Shown piece after piece: positions 50,594-63,892 of a stretch of 64,000 nt of DNA. Position 1 is the stretch's first letter, and every line of letters begins with the position of its first letter. The notes under the pieces are model-generated. The model saw only the letters and a list, made by a program, of their open reading frames with translations, was not told the DNA's origin and did not search any database. The DNA lies in the NCBI GenBank assembly GCA_964057225.1, contig OZ059900.1:12911638-12975637 (forward strand). The letters run 5' to 3'. The translations under genes were made by a program, and so were the position numbers. The DNA comes from Auanema rhodensis (taxonomy: Eukaryota; Nematoda; Chromadorea; Rhabditida; Rhabditidae).

Positions 50594-50685
50594 GCACACT
50601 CATGGTGTGCTTTCCAAAACGTATTTCCAACTCAGAAGTTCTCTGGTTAGATTGAGATACTACCTCTAACTTGGGTAATTAAACC
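50594..50685 (-). ncRNA. SL RNA gene copy with altered Sm site
   Basis: The plus-strand base at 50620 is c instead of t, changing the Sm-type site from ATTTTGG to GTTTTGG. Sm sites need the initial purine-A-U context, so this copy may be impaired in snRNP assembly. Leader and donor are normal. Single occurrence. Confidence 0.7.
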
Positions 50686-53600
50686 AAATCTATTCAGGAA
50701 ACTTATGAACTGTTCTAGCCTATCGCCGTATAAGTGATCAGTGTACAAAGCTATACAAAGCTTTATCCGGTCAAACTATAATGTAAAAGACGCGTCATGT
50801 TCATATTCAAATTTGTTTTGCTTTGGCATCTATAGTGTCATATAATCATACTAAGACAGACAGTTTTCAATATTGCACACTCATGGTGTGCTTTCCAAAA
50901 TGTATTTCCAACTCAGAAGTTCTCTGGTTAGATTGAGATACTACCTCTAACTTGGGTAATTAAACCAAATCTATTCAGGAAACTTATGAACTGTTCTAGC
51001 CTATCGCCGTATAAGTGATCAGTGTACAAAGCTATACAAAGCTTTATCCGGTCAAACTATAATGTAAAAGACGCGTCATGTTCATATTCAAATTTGTTTT
51101 GCTTTGGCATCTATAGGGTCATATAATCATACTAAGACAGGCAGTTTTCAATATTGCACACTCATGGTGTGCTTTCCAAAATGTATTTCCAACTCAGAAG
51201 TTCTCTGGTTAGATTGAGATACTACCTCTAACTTGGGTAATTAAACCAAATCTATTCAGGAAACTTATGAATTGTTCTAGCCTATCGCCGTATAAGTGAT
51301 CAGTGTACAAAGCTATACAAAGCTTTATCCAGTCAAACTATAATGTAAAAGACGCGTCATGTTCATATTCAAATTTGTTTTGTTTTGGCATCTATAGTGT
51401 CATATAATCATACTAAGACAGACAGTTTTCAATATTGCACACTCATGGTGTGCTTTCCAAAATGTATTTCCAACTCAGAAGTTCTCTGGTTAGATTGAGA
51501 TACTACCTCTAACTTGGGTAATTAAACCAAATCTATTCAGGAAACTTATGAACTGTTCTAGCCTATCGCCGTATAAGTGATCAGTGTACAAAGCTATACA
51601 AAGCTTTATCCAGTCAAACTATAATGTAAAAGACGCGTCATGTTCATATTCAAATTTGTTTTGCTTTGGCATCTATAGTGTCATATAATCATACTAAGAC
51701 AGACAGTTTTCAATATTGCACACTCATGGTGTGCTTTCCAAAATGTATTTCCAACTCAGAAGTTCTCTGGTTAGATTGAGATACTACCTCTAACTTGGGT
51801 AATTAAACCAAATCTATTCAGGAAACTTATGAACTGTTCTAGCCTATCGCCGTATAAGTGATCAGTGTACAAAGCTATACAAAGCTTTATCCAGTCAAAC
51901 TATAATGTAAAAGACGCGTCATGTTCATATTCAAATTTGTTTTGCTTTGGCATCTATAGTGTCATATAATCATACTAAGACAGACAGTTTTCAATATTGC
52001 ACACTCATGGTGTGCTTTCCAAAATGTATTTCCAACTCAGAAGTTCTCTGGTTAGATTGATATACTACCTCTAACTTGGGTAATTAAACCAAATCTATTC
52101 AGGAAACTTATGAACTGTTCTAGCGTATCGCCGTATAAGTGATCAGTGTACAAAGCTATACAAAGCTTTATCCGGTCAAACTATAATGTAAAAGACGCGT
52201 CATGTTCATATTCAAATTTGTTTTGCTTTGGCATCTATAGTGTCATATAATCATACTAAGACAGACAGTTTTCAATATTGCACACTCGTGGTGTGCTTTC
52301 CAAAATGTATTTCCAACTCAGAAGTTCTCTGGTTAGATTGAGGTACTACCTCTAACTTGGGTAATTAAACCAAATCTATTCAGGAAACTTATGAACTGTT
52401 CTAGCCTATCGCCGTATATGTGATCAGTGTACAAAGCTATACAAAGCTTTATCCAGTCAAACTATAATGTAAAAGACGCGTCATGTTCATATTCAAATTT
52501 GTTTTGCTTTGGCATCTATAGTGTCATATAATCATACTAAGACAGACAGTTTTCAATATTGCACACTCATGGTGTGCTTTCCAAAATGTATTTCCAACTC
52601 AGAAGTTCTCTGGTTAGATTGAGGTACTACCTCTAACTTGGGTAATTAAACCAAATCTATTCAGGAAACTTATGAACTGTTCTAGCCTATCGCCGTATAA
52701 GTGATCAGTGTACAAAGCTATACAAAGCTTTATCCAGTCAAACTATAATGTAAAAGACGCGTCATGTTCATATTCAAATTTGTTTTGCTTTGGCATCTAT
52801 AGTGTCATATAATCATACTAAGACAGACAGTTTTCAATATTGCACACTCATGGTGTGCTTTCCAAAATGTATTTCCAACTCAGAAGTTCTCTGGTTAGAT
52901 TGAGATACTACCTCTAACTTGGGTAATTAAACCAAATCTATTCAGGAAACTTATGAACTGTTCTAGCCTATCGCCGTATATGTGATCAGTGTACAAAGCT
53001 ATACAAAGCTTTATCCAGTCAAACTATAATGTAAAAGACGCGTCATGTTCATATTCAAATTTGTTTTGCTTTGGCATCTATAGTGTCATATAATCATACT
53101 AAGACAGACAGTTTTCAATATTGCACACTCATGGTGTGCTTTCCAAAATGTATTTCCAACTCAGAAGTTCTCTGGTTAGATTGAGATACTACCTCTAACT
53201 TGGGTAATTAAACCAAATCTATTCAGGAAACTTATGAACTGTTCTAGCCTATCGCCGTATATGTGATCAGTGTACAAAGCTATACAAAGCTTTATCCAGT
53301 CAAACTATAATGTAAAAGACGCGTCATGTTCATATTCAAATTTGTTTTGCTTTGGCATCTATAGGGTCATATAATCATACTAAGACAGACAGTTTTCAAT
53401 ATTGCACACTCATGGTGTGCTTTCCAAAATGTATTTCCAACTCAGAAGTTCTCTGGTTAGATTGAGATACTACCTCTAACTTGGGTAATTAAACCAAATC
53501 TATTCAGGAAACTTATGAACTGTTCTAGCCTATCGCCGTATAAGTGATCAGTGTACAAAGCTATACAAAGCTTTATCCAGTCAAACTATAATGTAAAAGA

Positions 53601-54527
53601 CGCGTCATGTTCATATTCAAATTTGTTTTGCTTTGGCATCTATAGTGTCATATAATCATACTAAGACAGACAGTTTTCAATATTGCACACTCATGGTGTG
53701 CTTTCCAAAATGTATTTCCAACTCAGAAGTTCTCTGGTTAGATTGAGATACTACCTCTAACTTGGGTAATTAAACCAAATCTATTCAGGAAACTTATGAA
53801 CTGTTCTAGCCTATCGCCGTATAAGTGATCAGTGTACAAAGCTATACAAAGCTTTATCCAGTCAAACTATAATGTAAAAGACGCGTCATGTTCATATTCA
53901 AATTTGTTTTGCTTTGGCATCTATAGTGTCATATAATCATACTAAGACAGACAGTTTTCAATATTGCACACTCATGGTGTGCTTTCCAAAATGTATTTCC
54001 AACTCAGAAGTTCTCTGGTTAGATTGAGATACTACCTCTAACTTGGGTAATTAAACCAAATCTATTCAGGAAACTTATGAACTGTTCTAGCCTATCGCCG
54101 TATATGTGATCAGTGTACAAAGCTATACAAAGCTTTATCCAGTCAAACTATAATGTAAAAGACGCGTCATGTTCATATTCAAATTTGTTTTGCTTTGGCA
54201 TCTATAGTGTCATATAATCATACTAAGACAGACAGTTTTCAATATTGCACACTCATGGTGTGCTTTCCAAAATGTATTTCCAACTCAGAAGTTCTCTGGT
54301 TAGATTGAGATACTACCTCTAACTTGGGTAATTAAACCAAATCTATTCAGGAAACTTATGAACTGTTCTAGCCTATCGCCGTATAAGTGATCAGTGTACA
54401 AAGCTATACAAAGCTTTATCCAGTCAAACTATAATGTAAAAGACGCGTCATGTTCATATTCAAATTTGTTTTGCTTTGGCATCTATAGTGTCATATAATC
54501 ATACTAAGACAGACAGTTTTCAATATT

Positions 54528-54619
54528 GCACACTCATGGTGTGCTTTCCAAAATGTATTTCCAACTCAGAAGTTCTCTGGTTAGATTGAGATACTAACTC
54601 TAACTTGGGTAATTAAACC
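54528..54619 (-). ncRNA. SL RNA gene copy with mutated splice donor (first of six)
   Basis: The plus strand reads gatactaactctaac instead of gatactacctctaac, so leader/donor GAG|GTAGTA becomes GAGTTAGTA. The normal GT is lost; a GT one base earlier (AGA|GTTAGT) could give a 21-nt leader. The same change occurs in copies ending at 56024, 57148, 59115, 59396 and 60801. Confidence 0.78.
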
Positions 54620-55932
54620 AAATCTATTCAGGAAACTTATGAACTGTTCTAGCCTATCGCCGTATATGTGATCAGTGTACAAAGCTATACAAAGCTTTAT
54701 CCGGTCAAACTATAATGTAAAAGACGCGTCATGTTCATAGTCAAATTTGTTTTGCTTTGGCATCTATAGTGTCATATAATCATACTAAGACAGACAGTTT
54801 TCAATATTGCACACTCATGGTGTGCTTTCCAAAATGTATTTCCAACTCAGAAGTTCTCTGGTTAGATTGAGATACTACCTCTAACTTGGGTAATTAAACC
54901 AAATCTATTCAGGAAACTTATGAACTGTTCTAGCCTATCGCCGTATATGTGATCAGTGTACAAAGCTATACAAAGCTTTATCCAGTCAAACTATAATGTA
55001 AAAGACGCGTCATGTTCATATTCAAATTTGTTTTGCTTTGGCATCTATAGTGTCATATAATCATACTAAGACAGACAGTTTTCAATATTGCACACTCATG
55101 GTGTGCTTTCCAAAATGTATTTCCAACTCAGAAGTTCTCTGGTTAGATTGAGGTACTACCTCTAACTTGGGTAATTAAACCAAATCTATTCAGGAAACTT
55201 ATGAACTGTTCTAGCCTATCGCCGTATAAGTGATCAGTGTACAAAGCTATACAAAGCTTTATCCAGTCAAACTATAATGTAAAAGACGCGTCATGTTCAT
55301 ATTCAAATTTGTTTTGCTTTGGCATCTATAGTGTCATATAATCATACTAAGACAGACAGTTTTCAATATTGCACACTCATGGTGTGCTTTCCAAAATGTA
55401 TTTCCAACTCAGAAGTTCTCTGGTTAGATTGAGATACTACCTCTAACTTGGGTAATTAAACCAAATCTATTCAGGAAACTTATGAACTGTTCTAGCCTAT
55501 CGCCGTATATGTGATCAGTGTACAAAGCTATACAAAGCTTTATCCAGTCAAACTATAATGTAAAAGACGCGTCATGTTCATATTCAAATTTGTTTTGCTT
55601 TGGCATCTATAGTGTCATATAATCATACTAAGACAGACAGTTTTCAATATTGCACACTCATGGTGTGCTTTCCAAAATGTATTTCCAACTCAGAAGTTCT
55701 CTGGTTAGATTGAGATACTACCTCTAACTTGGGTAATTAAACCAAATCTATTCAGGAAACTTATGAACTGTTCTAGCCTATCGCCGTATAAGTGATCAGT
55801 GTACAAAGCTATACAAAGCTTTATCCAGTCAAACTATAATGTAAAAGACGCGTCATGTTCATATTCAAATTTGTTTTGCTTTGGCATCTATAGTGTCATA
55901 TAATCATACTAAGGCAGACAGTTTTCAATATT

Positions 55933-56024
55933 GCACACTCATGGTGTGCTTTCCAAAATGTATTTCCAACTCAGAAGTTCTCTGGTTAGATTGAGATACT
56001 AACTCTAACTTGGGTAATTAAACC
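55933..56024 (-). ncRNA. SL RNA gene copy with mutated splice donor (second of six)
   Basis: The plus strand carries aactctaacttggg at 56001, the donor GT to TT change described for 54528-54619. This copy lies five units after the first mutant. Next to it at 56214-56305 is a copy with an altered first base. Confidence 0.78.
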
Positions 56025-56213
56025 AAATCTATTCAGGAAACTTATGAACTGTTCTAGCCTATCGCCGTATATGTGATCAGTGTACAAAGCTATACAAAGC
56101 TTTATCCGGTCAAACTATAATGTAAAAGACGCGTCATGTTCATAGTCAAATTTGTTTTGCTTTGGCATCTATAGTGTCATATAATCATACTAAGACAGAC
56201 AGTTTTCAATATT

Positions 56214-56305
56214 GCACACTCATGGTGTGCTTTCCAAAATGTATTTCCAACTCAGAAGTTCTCTGGTTAGATTGAGATACTACCTCTAACTTGGGTAATT
56301 AAACG
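56214..56305 (-). ncRNA. SL RNA gene copy with altered +1 base (first of three)
   Basis: The plus strand reads aaacgaaatg in place of aaaccaaatc, so the leader starts CG instead of GG, with a second change 4 nt upstream. The first leader base carries the trimethylguanosine cap, so start-site choice or cap addition may be affected. Copies at 57338-57429 and 60991-61082 share both changes. Confidence 0.75.
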
Positions 56306-57056
56306 AAATGTATTCAGGAAACTTATGAACTGTTCTAGCCTATCGCCGTATAAGTGATCAGTGTACAAAGCTATACAAAGCTTTATCCAGTCAAACTATA
56401 ATGTAAAAGACGCGTCATGTTCATATTCAAATTTGTTTTGCTTTGGCATCTATAGTGTCATATAATCATACTAAGACAGACAGTTTTCAATATTGCACAC
56501 TCATGGTGTGCTTTCCAAAATGTATTTCCAACTCAGAAGTTCTCTGGTTAGATTGAGATACTACCTCTAACTTGGGTAATTAAACCAAATCTATTCAGGA
56601 AACTTATGAACTGTTCTAGCCTATCGCCGTATAAGTGATCAGTGTACAAAGCTATACAAAGCTTTATCCAGTCAAACTATAATGTAAAAGACGCGTCATG
56701 TTCATATTCAAATTTGTTTTGCTTTGGCATCTATAGTGTCATATAATCATACTAAGACAGACAGTTTTCAATATTGCACACTCATGGTGTGCTTTCCAAA
56801 ATGTATTTCCAACTCAGAAGTTCTCTGGTTAGATTGAGATACTACCTCTAACTTGGGTAATTAAACCAAATCTATTCAGGAAACTTATGAACTGTTCTAG
56901 CCTATCGCCGTATAAGTGATCAGTGTACAAAGCTATACCAAGCTTTATCCAATCAAACTATAATGTAAAAGACGCGTCATGTTCATATTCAAATTTGTTT
57001 TGCTTTGGCATCTATAGTGTCATATAATCATACTAAGACAGACAGTTTTCAATATT

Positions 57057-57148
57057 GCACACTCATGGTGTGCTTTCCAAAATGTATTTCCAACTCAGAA
57101 GTTCTCTGGTTAGATTGAGATACTAACTCTAACTTGGGTAATTAAACC
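57057..57148 (-). ncRNA. SL RNA gene copy with mutated splice donor (third of six)
   Basis: Donor GT to TT change (plus strand tactaactct). It is followed by a +1-mutant copy at 57338-57429, the same pair order as at 60710-61082, 13 units later. Confidence 0.78.
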
Positions 57149-57337
57149 AAATCTATTCAGGAAACTTATGAACTGTTCTAGCCTATCGCCGTATATGTGA
57201 TCAGTGTACAAAGCTATACAAAGCTTTATCCGGTCAAACTATAATGTAAAAGACGCGTCATGTTCATAGTCAAATTTGTTTTGCTTTGGCATCTATAGTG
57301 TCATATAATCATACTAAGACAGACAGTTTTCAATATT

Positions 57338-57429
57338 GCACACTCATGGTGTGCTTTCCAAAATGTATTTCCAACTCAGAAGTTCTCTGGTTAGATTGAG
57401 ATACTACCTCTAACTTGGGTAATTAAACG
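57338..57429 (-). ncRNA. SL RNA gene copy with altered +1 base (second of three)
   Basis: Leader begins CG (plus strand cg at 57428-57429) with the linked change just upstream. The rest of the body is consensus. Confidence 0.75.
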
Positions 57430-59023
57430 AAATGTATTCAGGAAACTTATGAACTGTTCTAGCCTATCGCCGTATAAGTGATCAGTGTACAAAGCTATAC
57501 AAAGCTTTATCCAGTCAAACTATAATGTAAAAGACGCGTCATGTTCATATTCAAATTTGTTTTGCTTTGGCATCTATAGTGTCATATAATCATACTAAGA
57601 CAGACAGTTTTCAATATTGCACACTCATGGTGTGCTTTCCAAAATGTATTTCCAACTCAGCAGTTCTGTGGTTAGATTGAGGTACTACCTCTAACTTGGG
57701 TAATTAAACCAAATCTATTCAGGAAACTTATGAACTGTTCTAGCCTATCGCCGTATAAGTGATCAGTGTACAAAGCTATACAAAGCTTTATCCAGTCAAA
57801 CTATAATGTAAAAGACGCGTCATGTTCATATTCAAATTTGTTTTGCTTTGGCATCTATAGTGTCATATAATCATACTAAGACAGACAGTTTTCAATATTG
57901 CACACTCATGGTGTGCTTTCCAAAATGTATTTCCAACTCAGAAGTTCTCTGGTTAGATTGAGATACTACCTCTAACTTGGGTAATTAAACCAAATCTATT
58001 CAGGAAACTTATGAACTGTTCTAGCCTATCGCCGTATAAGTGATCAGTGTACAAAGCTATACAAAGCTTTATCCAGTCAAACTATAATGTAAAAGACGCG
58101 TCATGTTCATATTCAAATTTGTTTTGCTTTGGCATCTATAGGGTCATATAATCATACTAAGACAGGCAGTTTTCAATATTGCACACTCATGGTGTGCTTT
58201 CCAAAATGTATTTCCAACTCAGAAGTTCTCTGGTTAGATTGAGATACTACCTCTAACTTGGGTAATTAAACCAAATCTATTCAGGAAACTTATGAACTGT
58301 TCTAGCCTATCGCCGTATAAGTGATCAGTGTACAAAGCTATACAAAGCTTTATCCAGTCAAACTATAATGTAAAAGACGCGTCATGTTCATATTCAAATT
58401 TGTTTTGCTTTGGCATCTATAGTGTCATATAATCATACTAAGACAGACAGTTTTCAATATTGCACACTCATGGTGTGCTTTCCAAAATGTATTTCCAACT
58501 CAGAAGTTCTCTGGTTAGATTGAGATACTACCTCTAACTTGGGTAATTAAACCAAATCTATTCAGGAAACTTATGAACTGTTCTAGCCTATCGCCGTATA
58601 AGTGATCAGTGTACAAAGCTATACAAAGCTTTATCCAGTCAAACTATAATGTAAAAGACGCGTCATGTTCATATTCAAATTTGTTTTGCTTTGGCATCTA
58701 TAGTGTCATATAATCATACTAAGACAGACAGTTTTCAATATTGCACACTCATGGTGTGCTTTCCAAAATGTATTTCCAACTCAGAAGTTCTCTGGTTAGA
58801 TTGAGATACTACCTCTAACTTGGGTAATTAAACCAAATCTATTCAGGAAACTTATGAACTGTTCTAGCCTATCGCCGTATAAGTGATCAGTGTACAAAGC
58901 TATACAAAGCTTTATCCAGTCAAACTATAATGTAAAAGACGCGTCATGTTCATATTCAAATTTGTTTTGCTTTGGCATCTATAGTGTCATGTAATCATAC
59001 TAAGACAGACAGTTTTCAATATT

Positions 59024-59115
59024 GCACACTCATGGTGTGCTTTCCAAAATGTATTTCCAACTCAGAAGTTCTCTGGTTAGATTGAGATACTAACTCTAAC
59101 TTGGGTAATTAAACC
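59024..59115 (-). ncRNA. SL RNA gene copy with mutated splice donor (fourth of six)
   Basis: Donor GT to TT change. It is adjacent to an identical mutant at 59305-59396, and both share a rare gtcatgtaatc spacer change nearby, which indicates a local one-unit duplication. Confidence 0.78.
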
Positions 59116-59304
59116 AAATCTATTCAGGAAACTTATGAACTGTTCTAGCCTATCGCCGTATATGTGATCAGTGTACAAAGCTATACAAAGCTTTATCCGG
59201 TCAAACTATAATGTAAAAGACGCGTCATGTTCATAGTCAAATTTGTTTTGCTTTGGCATCTATAGTGTCATGTAATCATACTAAGACAGACAGTTTTCAA
59301 TATT

Positions 59305-59396
59305 GCACACTCATGGTGTGCTTTCCAAAATGTATTTCCAACTCAGAAGTTCTCTGGTTAGATTGAGATACTAACTCTAACTTGGGTAATTAAACC
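59305..59396 (-). ncRNA. SL RNA gene copy with mutated splice donor (fifth of six)
   Basis: Tandem neighbour of the preceding donor mutant, with the same GAGTTAGTA sequence at the leader/intron boundary. Confidence 0.78.
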
Positions 59397-60709
59397 AAAT
59401 CTATTCAGGAAACTTATGAACTGTTCTAGCCTATCGCCGTATATGTGATCAGTGTACAAAGCTATACAAAGCTTTATCCGGTCAAACTATAATGTAAAAG
59501 ACGCGTCATGTTCATAGTCAAATTTGTTTTGCTTTGGCATCTATAGTGTCATATAATCATACTAAGACAGACAGTTTTCAATATTGCACACTCATGGTGT
59601 GCTTTCCAAAATGTATTTCCAACTCAGAAGTTCTCTGGTTAGATTGAGATACTACCTCTAACTTGGGTAATTAAACCAAATCTATTCAGGAAACTTATGA
59701 ACTGTTCTAGCCTATCGCCGTATATGTGATCAGTGTACAAAGCTATACAAAGCTTTATCCAGTCAAACTATAATGTAAAAGACGCGTCATGTTCATATTC
59801 AAATTTGTTTTGCTTTGGCATCTATAGTGTCATATAATCATACTAAGACAGACAGTTTTCAATATTGCACACTCATGGTGTGCTTTCCAAAATGTATTTC
59901 CAACTCAGAAGTTCTCTGTTTAGATTGAGGTACTACCTCTAACTTGGGTAATTAAACCAAATCTATTCAGGAAACTTATGAACTGTTCTAGCCTATCGCC
60001 GTATAAGTGATCAGTGTACAAAGCTATACAAAGCTTTATCCAGTCAAACTATAATGTAAAAGACGCGTCATGTTCATATTCAAATTTGTTTTGCTTTGGC
60101 ATCTATAGTGTCATATAATCATACTAAGACAGACAGTTTTCAATATTGCACACTCATGGTGTGCTTTCCAAAATGTATTTCCAACTCAGAAGTTCTCTGG
60201 TTAGATTGAGATACTACCTCTAACTTGGGTAATTAAACCAAATCTATTCAGGAAACTTATGAACTGTTCTAGCCTATCGCCGTATAAGTGATCAGTGTAC
60301 AAAGCTATACAAAGCTTTATCCAGTCAAACTATAATGTAAAAGACGCGTCATGTTCATATTCAAATTTGTTTTGCTTTGGCATCTATAGTGTCATATAAT
60401 CATACTAAGACAGACAGTTTTCAATATTGCACACTCATGGTGTGCTTTCCAAAATGTATTTCCAACTCAGAAGTTCTCTGGTTAGATTGAGATACTACCT
60501 CTAACTTGGGTAATTAAACCAAATCTATTCAGGAAACTTATGAACTGTTCTAGCCTATCGCCGTATAAGTGATCAGTGTACAAAGCTATACCAAGCTTTA
60601 TCCAATCAAACTATAATGTAAAAGACGCGTCATGTTCATATTCAAATTTGTTTTGCTTTGGCATCTATAGTGTCATATAATCATACTAAGACAGACAGTT
60701 TTCAATATT

Positions 60710-60801
60710 GCACACTCATGGTGTGCTTTCCAAAATGTATTTCCAACTCAGAAGTTCTCTGGTTAGATTGAGATACTAACTCTAACTTGGGTAATTAAAC
60801 C
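60710..60801 (-). ncRNA. SL RNA gene copy with mutated splice donor (sixth of six)
   Basis: Donor GT to TT change. It is the 13-unit duplicate of the copy at 57057-57148. Confidence 0.78.
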
Positions 60802-60990
60802 AAATCTATTCAGGAAACTTATGAACTGTTCTAGCCTATCGCCGTATATGTGATCAGTGTACAAAGCTATACAAAGCTTTATCCGGTCAAACTATAATGT
60901 AAAAGACGCGTCATGTTCATAGTCAAATTTGTTTTGCTTTGGCATCTATAGTGTCATATAATCATACTAAGACAGACAGTTTTCAATATT

Positions 60991-61082
60991 GCACACTCAT
61001 GGTGTGCTTTCCAAAATGTATTTCCAACTCAGAAGTTCTCTGGTTAGATTGAGATACTACCTCTAACTTGGGTAATTAAACG
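60991..61082 (-). ncRNA. SL RNA gene copy with altered +1 base (third of three)
   Basis: Leader begins CG. It is the 13-unit duplicate of 57338-57429. Confidence 0.75.
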
Positions 61083-63800
61083 AAATGTATTCAGGAAACT
61101 TATGAACTGTTCTAGCCTATCGCCGTATAAGTGATCAGTGTACAAAGCTATACAAAGCTTTATCCAGTCAAACTATAATGTAAAAGACGCGTCATGTTCA
61201 TATTCAAATTTGTTTTGCTTTGGCATCTATAGTGTCATATAATCATACTAAGACAGACAGTTTTCAATATTGCACACTCATGGTGTGCTTTCCAAAATGT
61301 ATTTCCAACTCAGCAGTTCTGTGGTTAGATTGAGGTACTACCTCTAACTTGGGTAATTAAACCAAATCTATTCAGGAAACTTATGAACTGTTCTAGCCTA
61401 TCGCCGTATAAGTGATCAGTGTACAAAGCTATACAAAGCTTTATCCAGTCAAACTATAATGTAAAAGACGCGTCATGTTCATATTCAAATTTGTTTTGCT
61501 TTGGCATCTATAGTGTCATATAATCATACTAAGACAGACAGTTTTCAATATTGCACACTCATGGTGTGCTTTCCAAAATGTATTTCCAACTCAGAAGTTC
61601 TCTGGTTAGATTGAGATACTACCTCTAACTTGGGTAATTAAACCAAATCTATTCAGGAAACTTATGAACTGTTCTAGCCTATCGCCGTATAAGTGATCAG
61701 TGTACAAAGCTATACAAAGCTTTATCCAGTCAAACTATAATGTAAAAGACGCGTCATGTTCATATTCAAATTTGTTTTGCTTTGGCATCTATAGGGTCAT
61801 ATAATCATACTAAGACAGGCAGTTTTCAATATTGCACACTCATGGTGTGCTTTCCAAAATGTATTTCCAACTCAGAAGTTCTCTGGTTAGATTGAGATAC
61901 TACCTCTAACTTGGGTAATTAAACCAAATCTATTCAGGAAACTTATGAACTGTTCTAGCCTATCGCCGTATAAGTGATCAGTGTACAAAGCTATACAAAG
62001 CTTTATCCAGTCAAACTATAATGTAAAAGACGCGTCATGTTCATATTCAAATTTGTTTTGCTTTGGCATCTATAGTGTCATATAATCATACTAAGACAGA
62101 CAGTTTTCAATATTGCACACTCATGGTGTGCTTTCCAAAATGTATTTCCAACTCAGAAGTTCTCTGGTTAGATTGAGATACTACCTCTAACTTGGGTAAT
62201 TAAACCAAATCTATTCAGGAAACTTATGAACTGTTCTAGCCTATCGCCGTATAAGTGATCAGTGTACAAAGCTATACAAAGCTTTATCCAGTCAAACTAT
62301 AATGTAAAAGACGCGTCATGTTCATATTCAAATTTGTTTTGCTTTGGCATCTATAGTGTCATATAATCATACTAAGACAGACAGTTTTCAATATTGCACA
62401 CTCATGGTGTGCTTTCCAAAATGTATTTCCAACTCAGAAGTTCTCTGGTTAGATTGAGATACTACCTCTAACTTGGGTAATTAAACCAAATCTATTCAGG
62501 AAACTTATGAACTGTTCTAGCCTATCGCCGTATAAGTGATCAGTGTACAAAGCTATACAAAGCTTTATCCAGTCAAACTATAATGTAAAAGACGCGTCAT
62601 GTTCATATTCAAATTTGTTTTGCTTTGGCATCTATAGTGTCATATAATCATACTAAGACAGACAGTTTTCAATATTGCACACTCATGGTGTGCTTTCCAA
62701 AATGTATTTCCAACTCAGAAGTTCTCTGGTTAGATTGAGATACTACCTCTAACTTGGGTAATTAAACCAAATCTATTCAGGAAACTTATGAACTGTTGTA
62801 GCCTATCGCCGTATAAGTGATCAGTGTACAAAGCTATACAAAGCTTTATCCAGTCAAACTATAATGTAAAAGACGCGTCATGTTCATATTCAAATTTGTT
62901 TTGCTTTGGCATCTATAGTGTCATATAATCATACTAAGACAGACAGTTTTCAATATTGCACACTCATGGTGTGCTTTCCAAAATGTATTTCCAACTCAGA
63001 AGTTCTCTGGTTAGATTGAGATACTACCTCTAACTTGGGTAATTAAACCAAATCTATTCAGGAAACTTATGAACTGTTCTAGCCTATCGCCGTATATGTG
63101 ATCAGTGTACAAAGCTATACAATGCTTTATCCAGTCAAACTATAATGTAAAAGACGCGTCATGTTCATATTCAAATTTGTTTTGCTTTGGCATCTATAGT
63201 GTCATATAATCATACTAAGACAGACAGTTTTCAATATTGCACACTCATGGTGTGCTTTCCAAAATGTATTTCCAACTCAGAAGTTCTCTGGTTAGATTGA
63301 GATACTACCTCTAACTTGGGTAATTAAACCAAATCTATTCAGGAAACTTATGAACTGTTCTAGCCTATCGCCGTATAAGTGATCAGTGTACAAAGCTATA
63401 CAAAGCTTTATCCAGTCAAACTATAATGTAAAAGACGCGTCATGTTCATATTCAAATTTGTTTTGCTTTGGCATCTCTAGTGTCATATAATCATACTAAG
63501 ACAGACAGTTTTCAATATTGCACACTCATGGTGTGCTTTCCAAAATGTATTTACAACTCAGAAGTTCTCTGGTTAGATTGAGATACTACCTCTAACTTGG
63601 GTAATTAAACCAAATCTATTCAGGAAACTTATGAACTGTTCTAGCCTATCGCCGTATAAGTGATCAGTGTACAAAGCTATACAAAGCTTTATCCAGTCAA
63701 ACTATAATGTAAAAGACGCGTCATGTTCATATTCAAATTTGTTTTGCTTTGGCATCTATAGTGTCATATAATCATACTAAGACAGACAGTTTTCAATATT

Positions 63801-63892
63801 GCACACTCATGGTGTGCTTTCCAAAATGTATTTCCAACTCAGAAGTTCTCTGGTTAGATTGAGATACTACCTCTAACTTGGGTAATTAAACC
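63801..63892 (-). ncRNA. Last complete SL RNA gene in the window
   Basis: Consensus leader, donor, Sm site and stem III. It is the 194th full-length - strand copy (k = 193). About 108 bp of its upstream spacer is inside the window, including the -32 to -81 block, and the array runs off the end. Confidence 0.85.

Larger units (their letters stand above)
56938..61830. repeat. Thirteen-unit (3653-bp) duplication in the SL array
   Basis: Markers at a 3653-bp offset: ccaagctttatccaat at 56938 and 60591, the cgaaatgtat leader-start variant at 57428 and 61081, cagcagttctgtgg near 57660 and 61313, and gacaggcagt near 58160 and 61813. The block includes donor-mutant and +1-mutant SL copies, so defective genes are being amplified with the rest. 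Confidence 0.8.
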
